The notes under the pieces: model-generated
The model's database searches: none
What the model was told of the DNA's origin: nothing
The model's input: the letters and a program-made list of their open reading frames with translations, nothing else
Shown here: piece after piece, positions 8,620 to 16,117 of the stretch
Layout: every line of letters begins with the position of its first letter
Position numbering within the stretch: the stretch's first letter is position 1
DNA from: JACJVV01 sp964581515
Lineage (GTDB): Archaea > Nanobdellota > Nanobdellia > Woesearchaeales > JACJVV01
Assembly: GCA_964581515.1 (NCBI GenBank)
Contig: CAZOOV010000003.1
Location: 124,001-188,000, forward strand
Length of the DNA stretch: 64,000 nucleotides
Direction of reading: 5' to 3'
Position numbers and translations under genes: made by a program

Positions 8620-8976
8620 ATGACATCAGAAAAAATTCCAGAAGATAATATGCCTATAGAGAAGATATTGACAATAGATGCAGTAGATTATTTTATGATG
8701 ACAGGAAAAGAACCTACTGATTATAATGCTATAGGTGTTCATCTTGTATGCGGTAAAGAATTTGATACTTGTGGAAGGTATGCAAGTCAGGCACTTTCTC
8801 CTTTGGAAGCTTTTGCTGCGCAAGTTCCAAAAAGTGCAGAGATTGTTGTTGGTTATAGGTCTTCAGTCAGTACTAGTCAAAGAGGGGGTGTTGGTAATCC
8901 TACTACTGTTGGATATACTGTGTCTGGTACAGCGCTAGTTCCTAAGAAACCAAGTCTTCCTGAGCATAAAGAGTGA
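8620..8976 (+). CDS. Hypothetical protein, 118 aa
   Basis: No family recognised. Start chosen at ATG 8620 (MTSEKIPEDNMP) because a TATA box lies about 35 bases upstream, and the additional upstream residues of the longer frame (MILLLQIK) look like read-through of the leader. The product is small and soluble, with a Gly/Thr/Ser-rich C-terminal half (QRGGVGNPTTVGYTVSGT) likely to be beta-structured. Followed closely by the HNH gene on the same strand. Confidence 0.7.
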   Translation: MTSEKIPEDNMPIEKILTIDAVDYFMMTGKEPTDYNAIGVHLVCGKEFDTCGRYASQALSPLEAFAAQVPKSAEIVVGYRSSVSTSQRGGVGNPTTVGYTVSGTALVPKKPSLPEHKE

Positions 8977-9021
8977 ATAAAAAAGAGAAAAGTTCTTAAT
9001 AAATTAATTTCTGCAATTATT

Positions 9022-9381
9022 ATGCCACGTTATCCAAGAATCTCTGATACACCTGATAAATTCGATAGTCAGGGCAATAAACTTTGTAGGAATTGTGAAG
9101 AGTTAGTTGCAGAAGGGAGGAAACATTACTGTTCTACTAAGTGTATGGATGAATTCAATAGGAATAATTCTTGGTTTTTTGTAAGGAAAGATGTTCTTCG
9201 GCGTGATAAATATACATGCAGTATTTGTGATGGAAGATTCAAGAAAGCAATGCTTGATGTTGATCATATAATTCCTGTGCAGATGGGCGGGCAACTGTTT
9301 GATAAAAGAAATCTTAGGACTCTTTGCAAGATGTGCCATAAGGCTAAGAGCAAACTTGATAAGGATGCTTTATCTTCATAA
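9022..9381 (+). CDS. HNH endonuclease with N-terminal zinc finger, 119 aa
   Basis: Residues 20-45 hold a C-x2-C ... C-x3-C finger (C22, C25, C37, C41). Residues 60-110 are a complete HNH domain: CSICDGRF (C66, C69), DVDHIIPVQMGG with D81-H82, NLRTLCKMCH with N97, C102, C105 and H106. The betabetaalpha-metal catalytic residues are all present, so nuclease activity is likely. Small free-standing HNH proteins occur in phages, restriction systems and mobile introns. No partner methylase, intron or recombinase is next to it, so its role is open. Confidence 0.85.
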   Translation: MPRYPRISDTPDKFDSQGNKLCRNCEELVAEGRKHYCSTKCMDEFNRNNSWFFVRKDVLRRDKYTCSICDGRFKKAMLDVDHIIPVQMGGQLFDKRNLRTLCKMCHKAKSKLDKDALSS

Positions 9382-9474
9382 GAGATTTAGAATAGAATCT
9401 TATAGTATCAATATAGTTTAAAATGATTATAAAAATAAAATAAAAAAATAAAAAATTAAATCATTTATCAGTTC

Positions 9475-10266
9475 TTATTTCCAGATCCAGCCGAAAATAC
9501 CTTTGCTTTTCTTTTCATTCATTGCAAGATCTTGGAGTCTTTCGTTTTGCTCAAGCATATTCATGATTTGCAGTTCCATTACTTCTTTTGTTTCTGCGTC
9601 ACATTCACATTCTTTCTGGAGTTTTTTTAGCTCTTGGACATCTGATTTTGATTTGTTAAGTTGAGCTAATATCTCTTCAGCTGCTTTGTGATCTCCACCT
9701 GCTAAAAATCTTCTGAATTGACCTCTGTTTTGGATCTTCTCTTCATTTTTCATTGCAGACATGATTGAATTGTTGAAGTTCTTAGCAACAACACTGACAT
9801 TTTTGCCAATACCGCCAGTCCTATTTTCCATTGCAAGTAAAGCATGAACAGTCTCTCTGACTTCATTTCTGTTTCTTTCATTATTTTGTGCTTTGTCTCT
9901 TTTTTCTTTACCAGGAGCATCATCTGATTTTCCTGCATTTTCAGGTTTGCCTTTTTTTACTTCTTCATCATTTTCTGTTTCTTCTTCATTCTCTTCTACT
10001 TCATCATCATCACTTTCTGTTTCTTCTTCATCTTCTTCTATTTCATCATCAGTCTCTATTTCTTCTGTTTCATTATCTTTTGTTTTAGTTGTTGCATGTG
10101 TAGTATCATCAATGTCTTCTGTTTCAGCATCATAATGTTCTATCTCAACATCATCTTGTCCTTTCATCTCTCCCTGACCATTATTTCCAGCGTCATTGTC
10201 AGCAAATGCAATTACGGATAGAATTGCAACCATCATTATTATTAATGCAATATTTGTTTTTTTCAT
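9475..10266 (-). CDS. Secreted acidic protein with helical C-terminal domain, 263 aa
   Basis: Residues 1-22 are a signal peptide (MKKTNIALIIMMVAILSVIAFA). Residues 23-135 are extremely rich in Glu and Asp (repeated E-E-E-T-E and D-D-E blocks), then turn basic (KEKRDKAQNNERNRNEV). Residues 138-255 are helical, with a coiled-coil-like stretch ending in KKSKGIFGWIWK. The acidic linker may bind cations or project the C-terminal helices away from the membrane. No family recognised. The rightward Leu- and Ser-rich frames at 9888-10135 are artefacts of the GAA/GAT-rich codons. Confidence 0.8.
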   Translation of the reverse strand: MKKTNIALIIMMVAILSVIAFADNDAGNNGQGEMKGQDDVEIEHYDAETEDIDDTTHATTKTKDNETEEIETDDEIEEDEEETESDDDEVEENEEETENDEEVKKGKPENAGKSDDAPGKEKRDKAQNNERNRNEVRETVHALLAMENRTGGIGKNVSVVAKNFNNSIMSAMKNEEKIQNRGQFRRFLAGGDHKAAEEILAQLNKSKSDVQELKKLQKECECDAETKEVMELQIMNMLEQNERLQDLAMNEKKSKGIFGWIWK

Positions 10267-10277
10267 CTTTATTTACC

Positions 10278-10559
10278 TCACTTTTGAAATTTTGTCATAT
10301 TCTTTGTTAAATTATTAAAAGGAAATGGTCTTTCATTTGTCTGTAATAATATATATCTTAAGAAAATGTATACTTGTGTTGACCATATCTCGCAGAAGTC
10401 TCCCATTGTTTTGTTTCTTTTTCCTTTAATTAATGTGTAAATGATATTTACTACCCATACTATCTGTATTACTGCTTTCCATAATCCTAATATAATTCCA
10501 GATACTATTAAAACAAGAACTCTCATTAAAATTTCCATTCTTTCTTTTTCTTTTGGCAT
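10278..10559 (-). CDS. Small membrane protein, DUF4389-like, 93 aa
   Basis: Two hydrophobic helices (MRVLVLIVSGIILGLWKAVIQIVWVVNIIYTLI) followed by a conserved-looking WSTQVYIFLRYILLQTNERPFPF segment. That 'W-x..Y-x-x-L-T-ER-PPF' layout resembles DUF4389 proteins, a family of unknown function. Start set at ATG 10559, because AAGGAGGA lies just upstream and overlaps the end of the lipoprotein gene; a longer frame to 10592 would run inside that gene. The lipoprotein gene and this one are cotranscribed. Confidence 0.75.
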   Translation of the reverse strand: MPKEKERMEILMRVLVLIVSGIILGLWKAVIQIVWVVNIIYTLIKGKRNKTMGDFCEIWSTQVYIFLRYILLQTNERPFPFNNLTKNMTKFQK

Positions 10560-10569
10560 TTTTTCCTCC

Positions 10570-10860
10570 TTAACAGATTGGTTTTTCATCACAGATGTCG
10601 CTGAGTAAAAGATTTTTACATTTAGAACTCATCATATCAGGTGCGACGACAGGGCATTCTATTATTTTATCTTTGCTTATGAATTTTGAGCCTGCTCCAG
10701 GCAAATCATTGACTATTTTTACATATTCTCCACACATATAAACTGTGTCACCTTCTTTACAATGCTGATTTACAAGTGTGTCAGAATCTTCGATTGGTTG
10801 CTCTATACATCCTGCTAATAATAATAAACCTAGAATTAATATAATTGTAATGTATTTCAT
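10570..10860 (-). CDS. Small lipoprotein, 96 aa
   Basis: N-terminal MKYITIILILGLLLLAGC is a lipoprotein signal with lipobox L-A-G-C (Cys18). The mature part contains seven Cys (HCKEGDTVYMCG, ECPVV, KCKNLL, ICDEKPIC), likely disulfide-bonded outside the cell. No family recognised. A GAGGTGATTAA ribosome site directly precedes the ATG. Its stop is followed at once by the SD of the downstream DUF4389-like gene. Confidence 0.75.
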   Translation of the reverse strand: MKYITIILILGLLLLAGCIEQPIEDSDTLVNQHCKEGDTVYMCGEYVKIVNDLPGAGSKFISKDKIIECPVVAPDMMSSKCKNLLLSDICDEKPIC

Positions 10861-10949
10861 TTAATCACCTCATTGACTAATATTGGGTATTATTGGTATA
10901 ACTAATGTTTAAATGTTTCGGTGATTAGAATGTATTTTTGAGGAATTTT

Positions 10950-11513
10950 TTATTTGTCTAGAATGAAAAGATGCTCATCAAAGTTTAGGAAAGAAGGTTT
11001 TGTTAAATGAGGGTATGGTTGATAATCTGAATTGCTTTGGCAAAAATATATCCCTTTGTTTGGCATCAATAATACATGGGGTTTTTTCTCGATACTGATA
11101 TCTATGCAATAAGTTGGTTCATTGAATGCAGAAGTACTCTCATAATCTTCTAATTCTTTAGTAAAGAATCTAAGTGTTATGCCTCCTTTATCGACTTCAG
11201 GATGTCTTTTACCTTTAGTCACTCCTTCTTTAGGGATAGCATATAATACATGATCTCTTGAATATAATTCACTCTGCTCAGTAGGTATCCATACTCCTTT
11301 GTCTTCTGCAAATAAACTTTTGCCTTTGTTTTTTACAAAGTGAACTACACGCTCACCTTTTCTAGGGAATGCTATATGCAGTTCTTGGCTTAAAGCATAT
11401 AAATCAGGGTCATCCACGACTGCTCTTAGATATTGAGCATTGGAATTTACAAGATTGTCTATGTCTATATCAAGATTCATGATGACTGAGAATAAGTTAG
11501 TGTTTTTAATCAT
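10950..11513 (-). CDS. Hypothetical protein, 187 aa
   Basis: No recognised family; a soluble mixed alpha/beta protein with no signal peptide or membrane segment. The start is uncertain: ATG 11513 (MIKNTNLFSV) or ATG 11477 (MNLDIDIDNL). A weak TATA-like aaatatac near 11530 would favour the shorter form. Confidence 0.65.
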   Translation of the reverse strand: MIKNTNLFSVIMNLDIDIDNLVNSNAQYLRAVVDDPDLYALSQELHIAFPRKGERVVHFVKNKGKSLFAEDKGVWIPTEQSELYSRDHVLYAIPKEGVTKGKRHPEVDKGGITLRFFTKELEDYESTSAFNEPTYCIDISIEKKPHVLLMPNKGIYFCQSNSDYQPYPHLTKPSFLNFDEHLFILDK

Positions 11514-11618
11514 TATCTTACTTGAAAGTATATTTCTCAGGAGTCTAAGTTCATTTAGAGAAGTTTTATTTAGAGAAATATCTAGATATGATTCATTTAC
11601 ACTATGAAGTTTTCACGT

Positions 11619-11747
11619 TTAAACAGATGACGGGTGCCAGATCCATTCACCATCACAATAGCTGTATTCCCCTGTATCATCATCTCCTTCAAGGAGAACT
11701 ATTTTCTGATGTCCGAGAAAACCTCTTTTTTCTACAAGCTTTTTCAT
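11619..11747 (-). CDS. Microprotein, 42 aa
   Basis: A 42-codon frame from ATG 11747 to TAA 11619. A very strong ribosome site (GGGGGAGGTGA) lies five bases upstream and a TATA-like tttataaaag at about 11812-11822. The product begins MKKLVEKRGFLGHQKIVLL and ends with an acidic, Trp-containing tail (GEWIWHPSSV). No family recognised. The ribosome site and promoter are the main support. Confidence 0.6.
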   Translation of the reverse strand: MKKLVEKRGFLGHQKIVLLEGDDDTGEYSYCDGEWIWHPSSV

Positions 11748-11962
11748 TTTCACCTCCCCCATAGAGTCCTAAATCTATAATAATTCTCAGTTCCGGAAAT
11801 ATTACGTGATTCTTTTATAAAATCCTTATGAGCATACAATATATATGCCCTTATAATTATTATAAAGCACCAAAAGATTTATATATTAGTATACATTTCC
11901 CTATACTCATCTTTTATTGATTTTTATAGCAATCATAAAAAAATAGAGAGGATGATGGATAA

Positions 11963-12760
11963 ATGAGGACGATTTGTATTATTAACCAGAAGGGTGGTGT
12001 TGCAAAAACAACTACTACTATTTCACTTGCTGCTGGTCTTAGCAGAAAGGGAAAAAAAGTTCTGATTCTTGATCTTGATGCACAAGGAAATATTGGTGTA
12101 GCATTGAGAACACAAGGTGTCAAGGACATATATGATTTTTTGATAAATGGTTCAGATTATAGAGAATGTGTAACGCATCTTGGAGATAATCTTGACATAA
12201 TGACAAGTAAAGAAACATTGACTAAAGCTGAATTCTTGCTAGTTGGTGAAGCAAATAGAGAACTTATTCTTAAGAATAAATTACAAGAAGTTAAAGGGTA
12301 TGATTATATTCTTATTGATTGTAGTCCTTCACTTGGACTTCTTAATCAGAACGCACTACTTGCTTCAAATGAGGCACTTATTCCAACATCAACAGATGTA
12401 TTGGGTTATAAGGCACTTAAGAAGATAATAATGGCAATAGAAAGCTTGAATCATGTATTTGAGCATGATTGCCAGGTTACAAAAATTGTACCGACAATGC
12501 ACGATAAGAGGCTTAAAGTATGCAAGGAAGTACTCCATAATATCAATAATGATTATTATGAGATGGTATGTGATCCTATAAATGTATGTTCTAAGCTTAA
12601 AGAAGCACCTTCTAAAGGTCAATCAATCTTCAAATATGCTCCTAATTCTGCAGCTGCAAAAGATTATGCAAAAATGGTTCAAGCAGTAATCAGGGATGAG
12701 CAGAAATTTGACCTTCCCATAGAAGAAGTGCAAGCTGCACCAGCTGCGGCTAAGGCTTAA
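11963..12760 (+). CDS. parA: ParA/Soj-family partitioning ATPase, 265 aa
   Basis: A P-loop ATPase of the ParA/MinD superfamily. The deviant Walker A is KGGVAKTT at 10-17 (signature Lys10 and Lys15), Walker A' is DLDAQGN near 38, and Walker B is YDYILIDCSPSLG near 108. The C-terminal 15 residues are an Ala/Pro-rich tail. Such proteins position chromosomes, plasmids or large complexes, usually with a ParB or other small partner. No ParB is visible; the nearest genes are two acidic microproteins on the other strand. A TATA-like tttatatatt at 11877-11886 and GAGGATGA before the ATG support the start. Confidence 0.9.
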   Translation: MRTICIINQKGGVAKTTTTISLAAGLSRKGKKVLILDLDAQGNIGVALRTQGVKDIYDFLINGSDYRECVTHLGDNLDIMTSKETLTKAEFLLVGEANRELILKNKLQEVKGYDYILIDCSPSLGLLNQNALLASNEALIPTSTDVLGYKALKKIIMAIESLNHVFEHDCQVTKIVPTMHDKRLKVCKEVLHNINNDYYEMVCDPINVCSKLKEAPSKGQSIFKYAPNSAAAKDYAKMVQAVIRDEQKFDLPIEEVQAAPAAAKA

Positions 12761-12843
12761 ATAATATTTTAATCTCTTTATTATTTTATTTTCTTGTTTA
12801 TTCTTAATTATTTAATAAAAAATTTAATGAATTAAGTTCATAA

Positions 12844-12954
12844 CTACCCCATATCATCTGAAGCATCATCACTTCCAGGATCATCTTGAACTTTCTTTAT
12901 GTCTTTATCGATATCTTCTTTAGATTTAGCTTTTTCCTCTTGTTCTTCTTCCAT
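12844..12954 (-). CDS. Acidic microprotein, 36 aa
   Basis: A 36-codon frame from ATG 12954 to TAG 12844, preceded by a GAGGTG ribosome site. The composition is Glu/Asp/Lys-rich (MEEEQEEKAKSKEDIDKDIK, then DDPGSDDASDDMG). Likely disordered. It is second of two tandem SD-led acidic microproteins between parA and the zinc-ribbon gene. No family recognised; the case rests on the ribosome site and the matching neighbour. Confidence 0.5.
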   Translation of the reverse strand: MEEEQEEKAKSKEDIDKDIKKVQDDPGSDDASDDMG

Positions 12955-12984
12955 TATATACACCTCAAGTAGATTCAAAATGGT

Positions 12985-13104
12985 TTATTCAGATATGAGC
13001 TTTTCAGGATTATTATCATCTAAAGATAGCTTTTCTTCAGGTTCTTCATCAGGTTCTTCTTCAGGATTGCCTTCTTCTGGATTTGTTCCATTTTCATTTT
13101 GCAT
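12985..13104 (-). CDS. Acidic microprotein, 39 aa
   Basis: A 39-codon frame from ATG 13104 to TAA 12985. GAGGTGA lies nine bases upstream and a TATA-like atttaaatag at about 13152-13162. The product is Glu/Pro/Asn-rich (MQNENGTNPEEGNPEEEPD and onward). Predicted disordered and acidic, like its downstream neighbour at 12844, with which it is probably cotranscribed. The long Ser-rich rightward frame at 12899-13129 is an antisense shadow. Confidence 0.5.
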   Translation of the reverse strand: MQNENGTNPEEGNPEEEPDEEPEEKLSLDDNNPEKLISE

Positions 13105-13195
13105 AAGGTATCACCTCTTATTTACCTAATTATGATTATTTAGAATAATTACTATTTAAATTTTTTATTTTAGTAATCAGAATATGCTATACTAG

Positions 13196-13297
13196 TGTCC
13201 ATAATCACTGGACAACAGAAATGGAACATTTCTGGACCCAGTGGTTATTCGTTTCACTCCATAATCACTGGACATGTCCATGTAGGGTATATAAAGG
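13196..13297 (+). promoter_or_regulatory. Operator-like repeat array and TATA box upstream of the zinc-ribbon gene
   Basis: The 17-base sequence tccataatcactggaca occurs at 13198-13214 and again at 13258-13274, 60 bases apart. Each is a dyad TCCA-N7-TGGA; the first extends to TGTCCA-N7-TGGACA and the second runs into TGGACATGTCCA. A third, inverted copy (ccagtggttat) is at 13238-13248, and between them AGAAATG-gaa-CATTTCT can form a hairpin. A TATA box (gggtatataaaggg, 13286-13297) follows directly. The spacing looks like binding sites for a dimeric repressor or activator. Confidence 0.55.
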
Positions 13298-13328
13298 GAT
13301 TGATGAGTGAAGTATATGGGTGATAAAG

Positions 13329-13493
13329 ATGGATGTTGAAACATTCAATGGAAATGGAAATGATGTCGTAATAGGAAATTGTAGTGCTTGTAACGAAAAG
13401 AAAATCTTGATAAATTATATGGGTGAATCATTTTGTACGAGATGCATACAAAAGGATGAACATTTGAGTGCTGTAATTGGTTGGCATGGTTGA
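13329..13493 (+). CDS. Zinc-ribbon microprotein, 54 aa
   Basis: A 54-codon frame from ATG 13329 to TGA 13491-13493. It has a ribosome site GGGTGAT just upstream and a TATA box about 35-40 bases upstream. It contains two cysteine pairs, NCSACNEKK (C18, C21) and FCTRCIQK (C36, C39), the layout of a small zinc ribbon. The C-terminus ends GWHG. The preceding repeat array suggests it is tightly regulated and may itself be a DNA-binding or adaptor protein. Confidence 0.65.
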   Translation: MDVETFNGNGNDVVIGNCSACNEKKILINYMGESFCTRCIQKDEHLSAVIGWHG

Positions 13494-13722
13494 TTTTTTT
13501 CAAATTCTTTTCCTATTTTTTACTATTTTCGCAATCTTCTAGTGTTATTTTTCTTGTATTTCTGGAATAATCCCCTATTATTGCCTGGATTTTATATAAA
13601 ATTACGTAACCTTTAAAAAGGAACCTGGAATCAAATATCTAGATTAGTGAGTTTGGGGAGAGGTGATTTTCTTAACTCATTTAACCTGGAAATCTGGAAA
13701 TAACCAGAAATTATGATATAAG

Positions 13723-14799
13723 ATGAAAATAGGAATACTAAAAGAAACAAAGAAGGGCGAATTTAGAGTAGCGCTTGTCCCAGAACATGTTAGACAACTA
13801 GTTGAAGAAGGACATGAGGTCTATGTTGAGATGGGTGCGGGAGCTGGATCTAAGTTCACTAATGCTGATTATAGGAAAGCAGGAGCTAAGATAAAGAGAG
13901 ATGTTTCTGACTGCAAGATGATTGTAAAGGTAAAAGAGCCACAGATAGATAAAATCAAACCAGGTCAAATTATTATGGCATATCTTCATGTTGAGAAAGG
14001 ACAGAATATGGAGCTTCTCAAAACACTTCTTGATAGGAATGTTACTGGTTATGCATATGAAGAAATCAGGGATGAAAAAGGTTTTAGGCTTGTAAATCTT
14101 GGTGTAGAAGCAGGTATTGTTGGTATGTATGAGGGATTAAGATTATATGGTCAAGTTCTTGAGAATAATGGAAAAGTAAACAGATTCAAAAGACTTAAGC
14201 CAATAAAAGAATATTTCTCAGTTAAAGAGGTATATAAAGCACTTAAAGAAGCAAATGTTCATAATGGTGTGAATGTATATATATTTGGAAAAGGAAGAGT
14301 TTCTTCTGGATCCCAGGAAGTATTGTCATTTACAGATATAAAACCAAATGTACTTTACAGGGATAAGACTGTTTTTGTCAAGCAATTCTTGCCTGATGCA
14401 GATATTATAGTGAATGCAGTTGATTGGTATCCTGGAGAACCACGAATAATTACAAAGAATATGCTTAAGATTATGAAAAATACAGCAGTTATTGTTGATA
14501 TCTCATGTGACCCTATGGGGGCAGTTGAGACATGCATACCTACTACTTGGGAAGATCCTTATTATGAAGTTAATGGCGTTACACATTATTGTGTTGATAA
14601 TCTGCCTTCTGCTATTCCAAGAGATTCTTCCATACATCTTAGTAATATGATCTTTGAGCATGTAAGGAAAGTTGCTAATGGTGAAGAGCTTGATACTGGT
14701 CTTATGACAAAAGAAGGAATCTTCGAATATGCAAAAGAAACAGAAATCAGTTTTGAACTTGGATCAAAGTATCTTGTTTCTGAAGCAGGTTCTAGATAA
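13723..14799 (+). CDS. Alanine dehydrogenase/PNT-family oxidoreductase (CEOS-like), 358 aa
   Basis: The N-terminus (MKIGILKETKKGEFRVALVP, then EMGAGAGSKFTNADYRKAGA) is the alanine-dehydrogenase/transhydrogenase N-terminal domain with the substrate-binding Arg and Lys. The Rossmann part has IFGKGRVSSGSQEVL in place of the usual GxGxxG. The C-terminal part (CVDNLPSAIPRDSSIHLSN) resembles N5-(carboxyethyl)ornithine synthase and saccharopine-dehydrogenase relatives. It probably reduces or forms an amino-acid-derived imine with NAD(P)H; the substrate is not decidable here. The upstream spacer carries several cctgga/tctgga motifs and an unused SD-like GAGAGGTGAT at about 13656. Confidence 0.8.
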   Translation: MKIGILKETKKGEFRVALVPEHVRQLVEEGHEVYVEMGAGAGSKFTNADYRKAGAKIKRDVSDCKMIVKVKEPQIDKIKPGQIIMAYLHVEKGQNMELLKTLLDRNVTGYAYEEIRDEKGFRLVNLGVEAGIVGMYEGLRLYGQVLENNGKVNRFKRLKPIKEYFSVKEVYKALKEANVHNGVNVYIFGKGRVSSGSQEVLSFTDIKPNVLYRDKTVFVKQFLPDADIIVNAVDWYPGEPRIITKNMLKIMKNTAVIVDISCDPMGAVETCIPTTWEDPYYEVNGVTHYCVDNLPSAIPRDSSIHLSNMIFEHVRKVANGEELDTGLMTKEGIFEYAKETEISFELGSKYLVSEAGSR

Positions 14800-14865
14800 G
14801 TTTAATGTTTTTACAGATTCTTGATAATGATAATCTTTTTATATTCTAGATTTTAGATTATTGTT

Positions 14866-15552
14866 ATGGCAGATCATAAAGGCAAGATCTTAGTTATTGA
14901 TAATTATTCCAAGGAAGATACTGCTGCTGTTCAGGAGATAGAAAAAGCCATTACTGCTGCAGGATATAAAGCTGAAAGGATAAAACATAGTGATGCGAAG
15001 CAGAAGCTTGCTGCAGGAGAGGATCTTCTTGAAAATTATCATGGTGCTGTCTCCTCTGGAAGCGGAAAGACATGGAAAGAGACTGGTGAGATGGATGCTA
15101 ATGGGAAGCCATATGTTGCTATGAACGATCCAGTACATGATTTTTTAGTTGAGCATGAAAAACCTCTATATGCAATATGCGGGGCCTATCATGCTGTTGC
15201 TAATTCTTTGGGATATAAGGTAAAAAATACTGGTGAATTCAATCGTGGCAAAGGAGAAGATGGACATCATTATAATCATAAATACGCAATTGCAAAGGAT
15301 GATATTGATGATAAAGTAAAAGCTGAATTCACTTCGCATAACGGCGAAGAGATAGTAAAGGCTTTCACTCATCAGAATAATAGGGCTGTACAATATCATC
15401 CTGAAAGAAGCGAGCATGGTAGGCAAGAGATTGCTGATTTCTTAGATAATAATGTTAAGCCTGGTAATCCTGGTGAGAATTATCAAGGCCAAGGTCCAAA
15501 AGAAGGACAAGATCCTGGGAAGTATCAAAGCCAGCAGGATACATATCAGTGA
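14866..15552 (+). CDS. Class I glutamine amidotransferase-like protein, 228 aa
   Basis: Residues 7-190 follow the class I GATase fold: ILVIDNY strand at the start, the nucleophile elbow AICGAYHAVANSLG with Cys105, and the catalytic His-Glu in VQYHPERS (H178, E180). The usual oxyanion turn GxCxGxQ is altered to AICGAYH, with Tyr-His for the final Gln. Residues 195-228 are a Gly/Gln/Pro-rich disordered tail not found in ordinary family members. No synthetase partner is adjacent, so it may be a stand-alone hydrolase or peptidase-type member. Leaderless start at 14866 after an AT-rich box. Confidence 0.75.
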   Translation: MADHKGKILVIDNYSKEDTAAVQEIEKAITAAGYKAERIKHSDAKQKLAAGEDLLENYHGAVSSGSGKTWKETGEMDANGKPYVAMNDPVHDFLVEHEKPLYAICGAYHAVANSLGYKVKNTGEFNRGKGEDGHHYNHKYAIAKDDIDDKVKAEFTSHNGEEIVKAFTHQNNRAVQYHPERSEHGRQEIADFLDNNVKPGNPGENYQGQGPKEGQDPGKYQSQQDTYQ

Positions 15553-15588
15553 GAAAAGTATTTTTTGAAGAGTTTAGTTAAATATTTT

Positions 15589-16053
15589 CTATAATGTCTT
15601 AGTCATCTTAATTGTATATTCTGAGAAGCCGAATTTCTTGTAGATCTGTTGTGCAGCCTTATTGTCTACATGGATCTCAAGTGAAATGTGCTGGGTTTTC
15701 CATTCTTTTAGCCAGTTTAGTGCTGTCTCAATGAGTTTGTTTGCGATTCCTTTCTTTCTAGCTTCTTTTTTTACAAAAAGATTGCTGACATAGCCTTTTC
15801 TCTTGAATTTTGATATTGGCAAAGGTCTGAACCATTGTGCAAGTATGAATCCTACTATTTCTCCTTTCTCTTCTGCATAGAAGATGGCTCTGCTTTTGTA
15901 TTTAAGATCACGATTTAAGTATTCATAGAAATATTCTTCATTGTCTTCTATTGGTTTAAGACTTTCGCTGTATTTGAGCTCTTCTTTTTTTGAAAGTAGC
16001 TTGATTGCCTTGAGTCTTTCGTAATCTTCTTTTGTCGCTCTTTTTATTTCCAT
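15589..16053 (-). CDS. GNAT-family N-acetyltransferase, 154 aa
   Basis: A single GNAT domain. The acetyl-CoA loop is visible in VSNLFVKKEARKKGIANKLI (R/Q-x2-G-x-G/A pattern as ARKKGIANK). It is followed by the motif B helix (DNKAAQQIYKKFGFSEY). Substrate may be a protein N-terminus or a small amine; not decidable. Lies convergent to the amidotransferase-like gene and is followed upstream by the ATP-grasp gene on the same strand. Confidence 0.85.
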   Translation of the reverse strand: MEIKRATKEDYERLKAIKLLSKKEELKYSESLKPIEDNEEYFYEYLNRDLKYKSRAIFYAEEKGEIVGFILAQWFRPLPISKFKRKGYVSNLFVKKEARKKGIANKLIETALNWLKEWKTQHISLEIHVDNKAAQQIYKKFGFSEYTIKMTKTL

Positions 16054-16117
16054 TTTTTTATTAAGTTATAGATATTTGTTATTTTTGTTTATATCTTTTA
16101 TTTGTATTCTTAATCCT

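Noticed and set aside
9888..10135. Rightward Leu- and Ser-rich frames
   Set aside because: Complement of the acidic repeat region of the secreted protein at 9475-10266.
12899..13129. Rightward Ser-rich 76-codon frame
   Set aside because: Antisense to two SD-led acidic microproteins; its Ser runs are the complement of GAA/GAT codons.
13626..13700. Leader peptide before the 13723 gene (GTG start, SD-like GAGAGGTGAT)
   Set aside because: The SD-like sequence is inside the putative peptide rather than before it, and no ATG follows it at a suitable distance.
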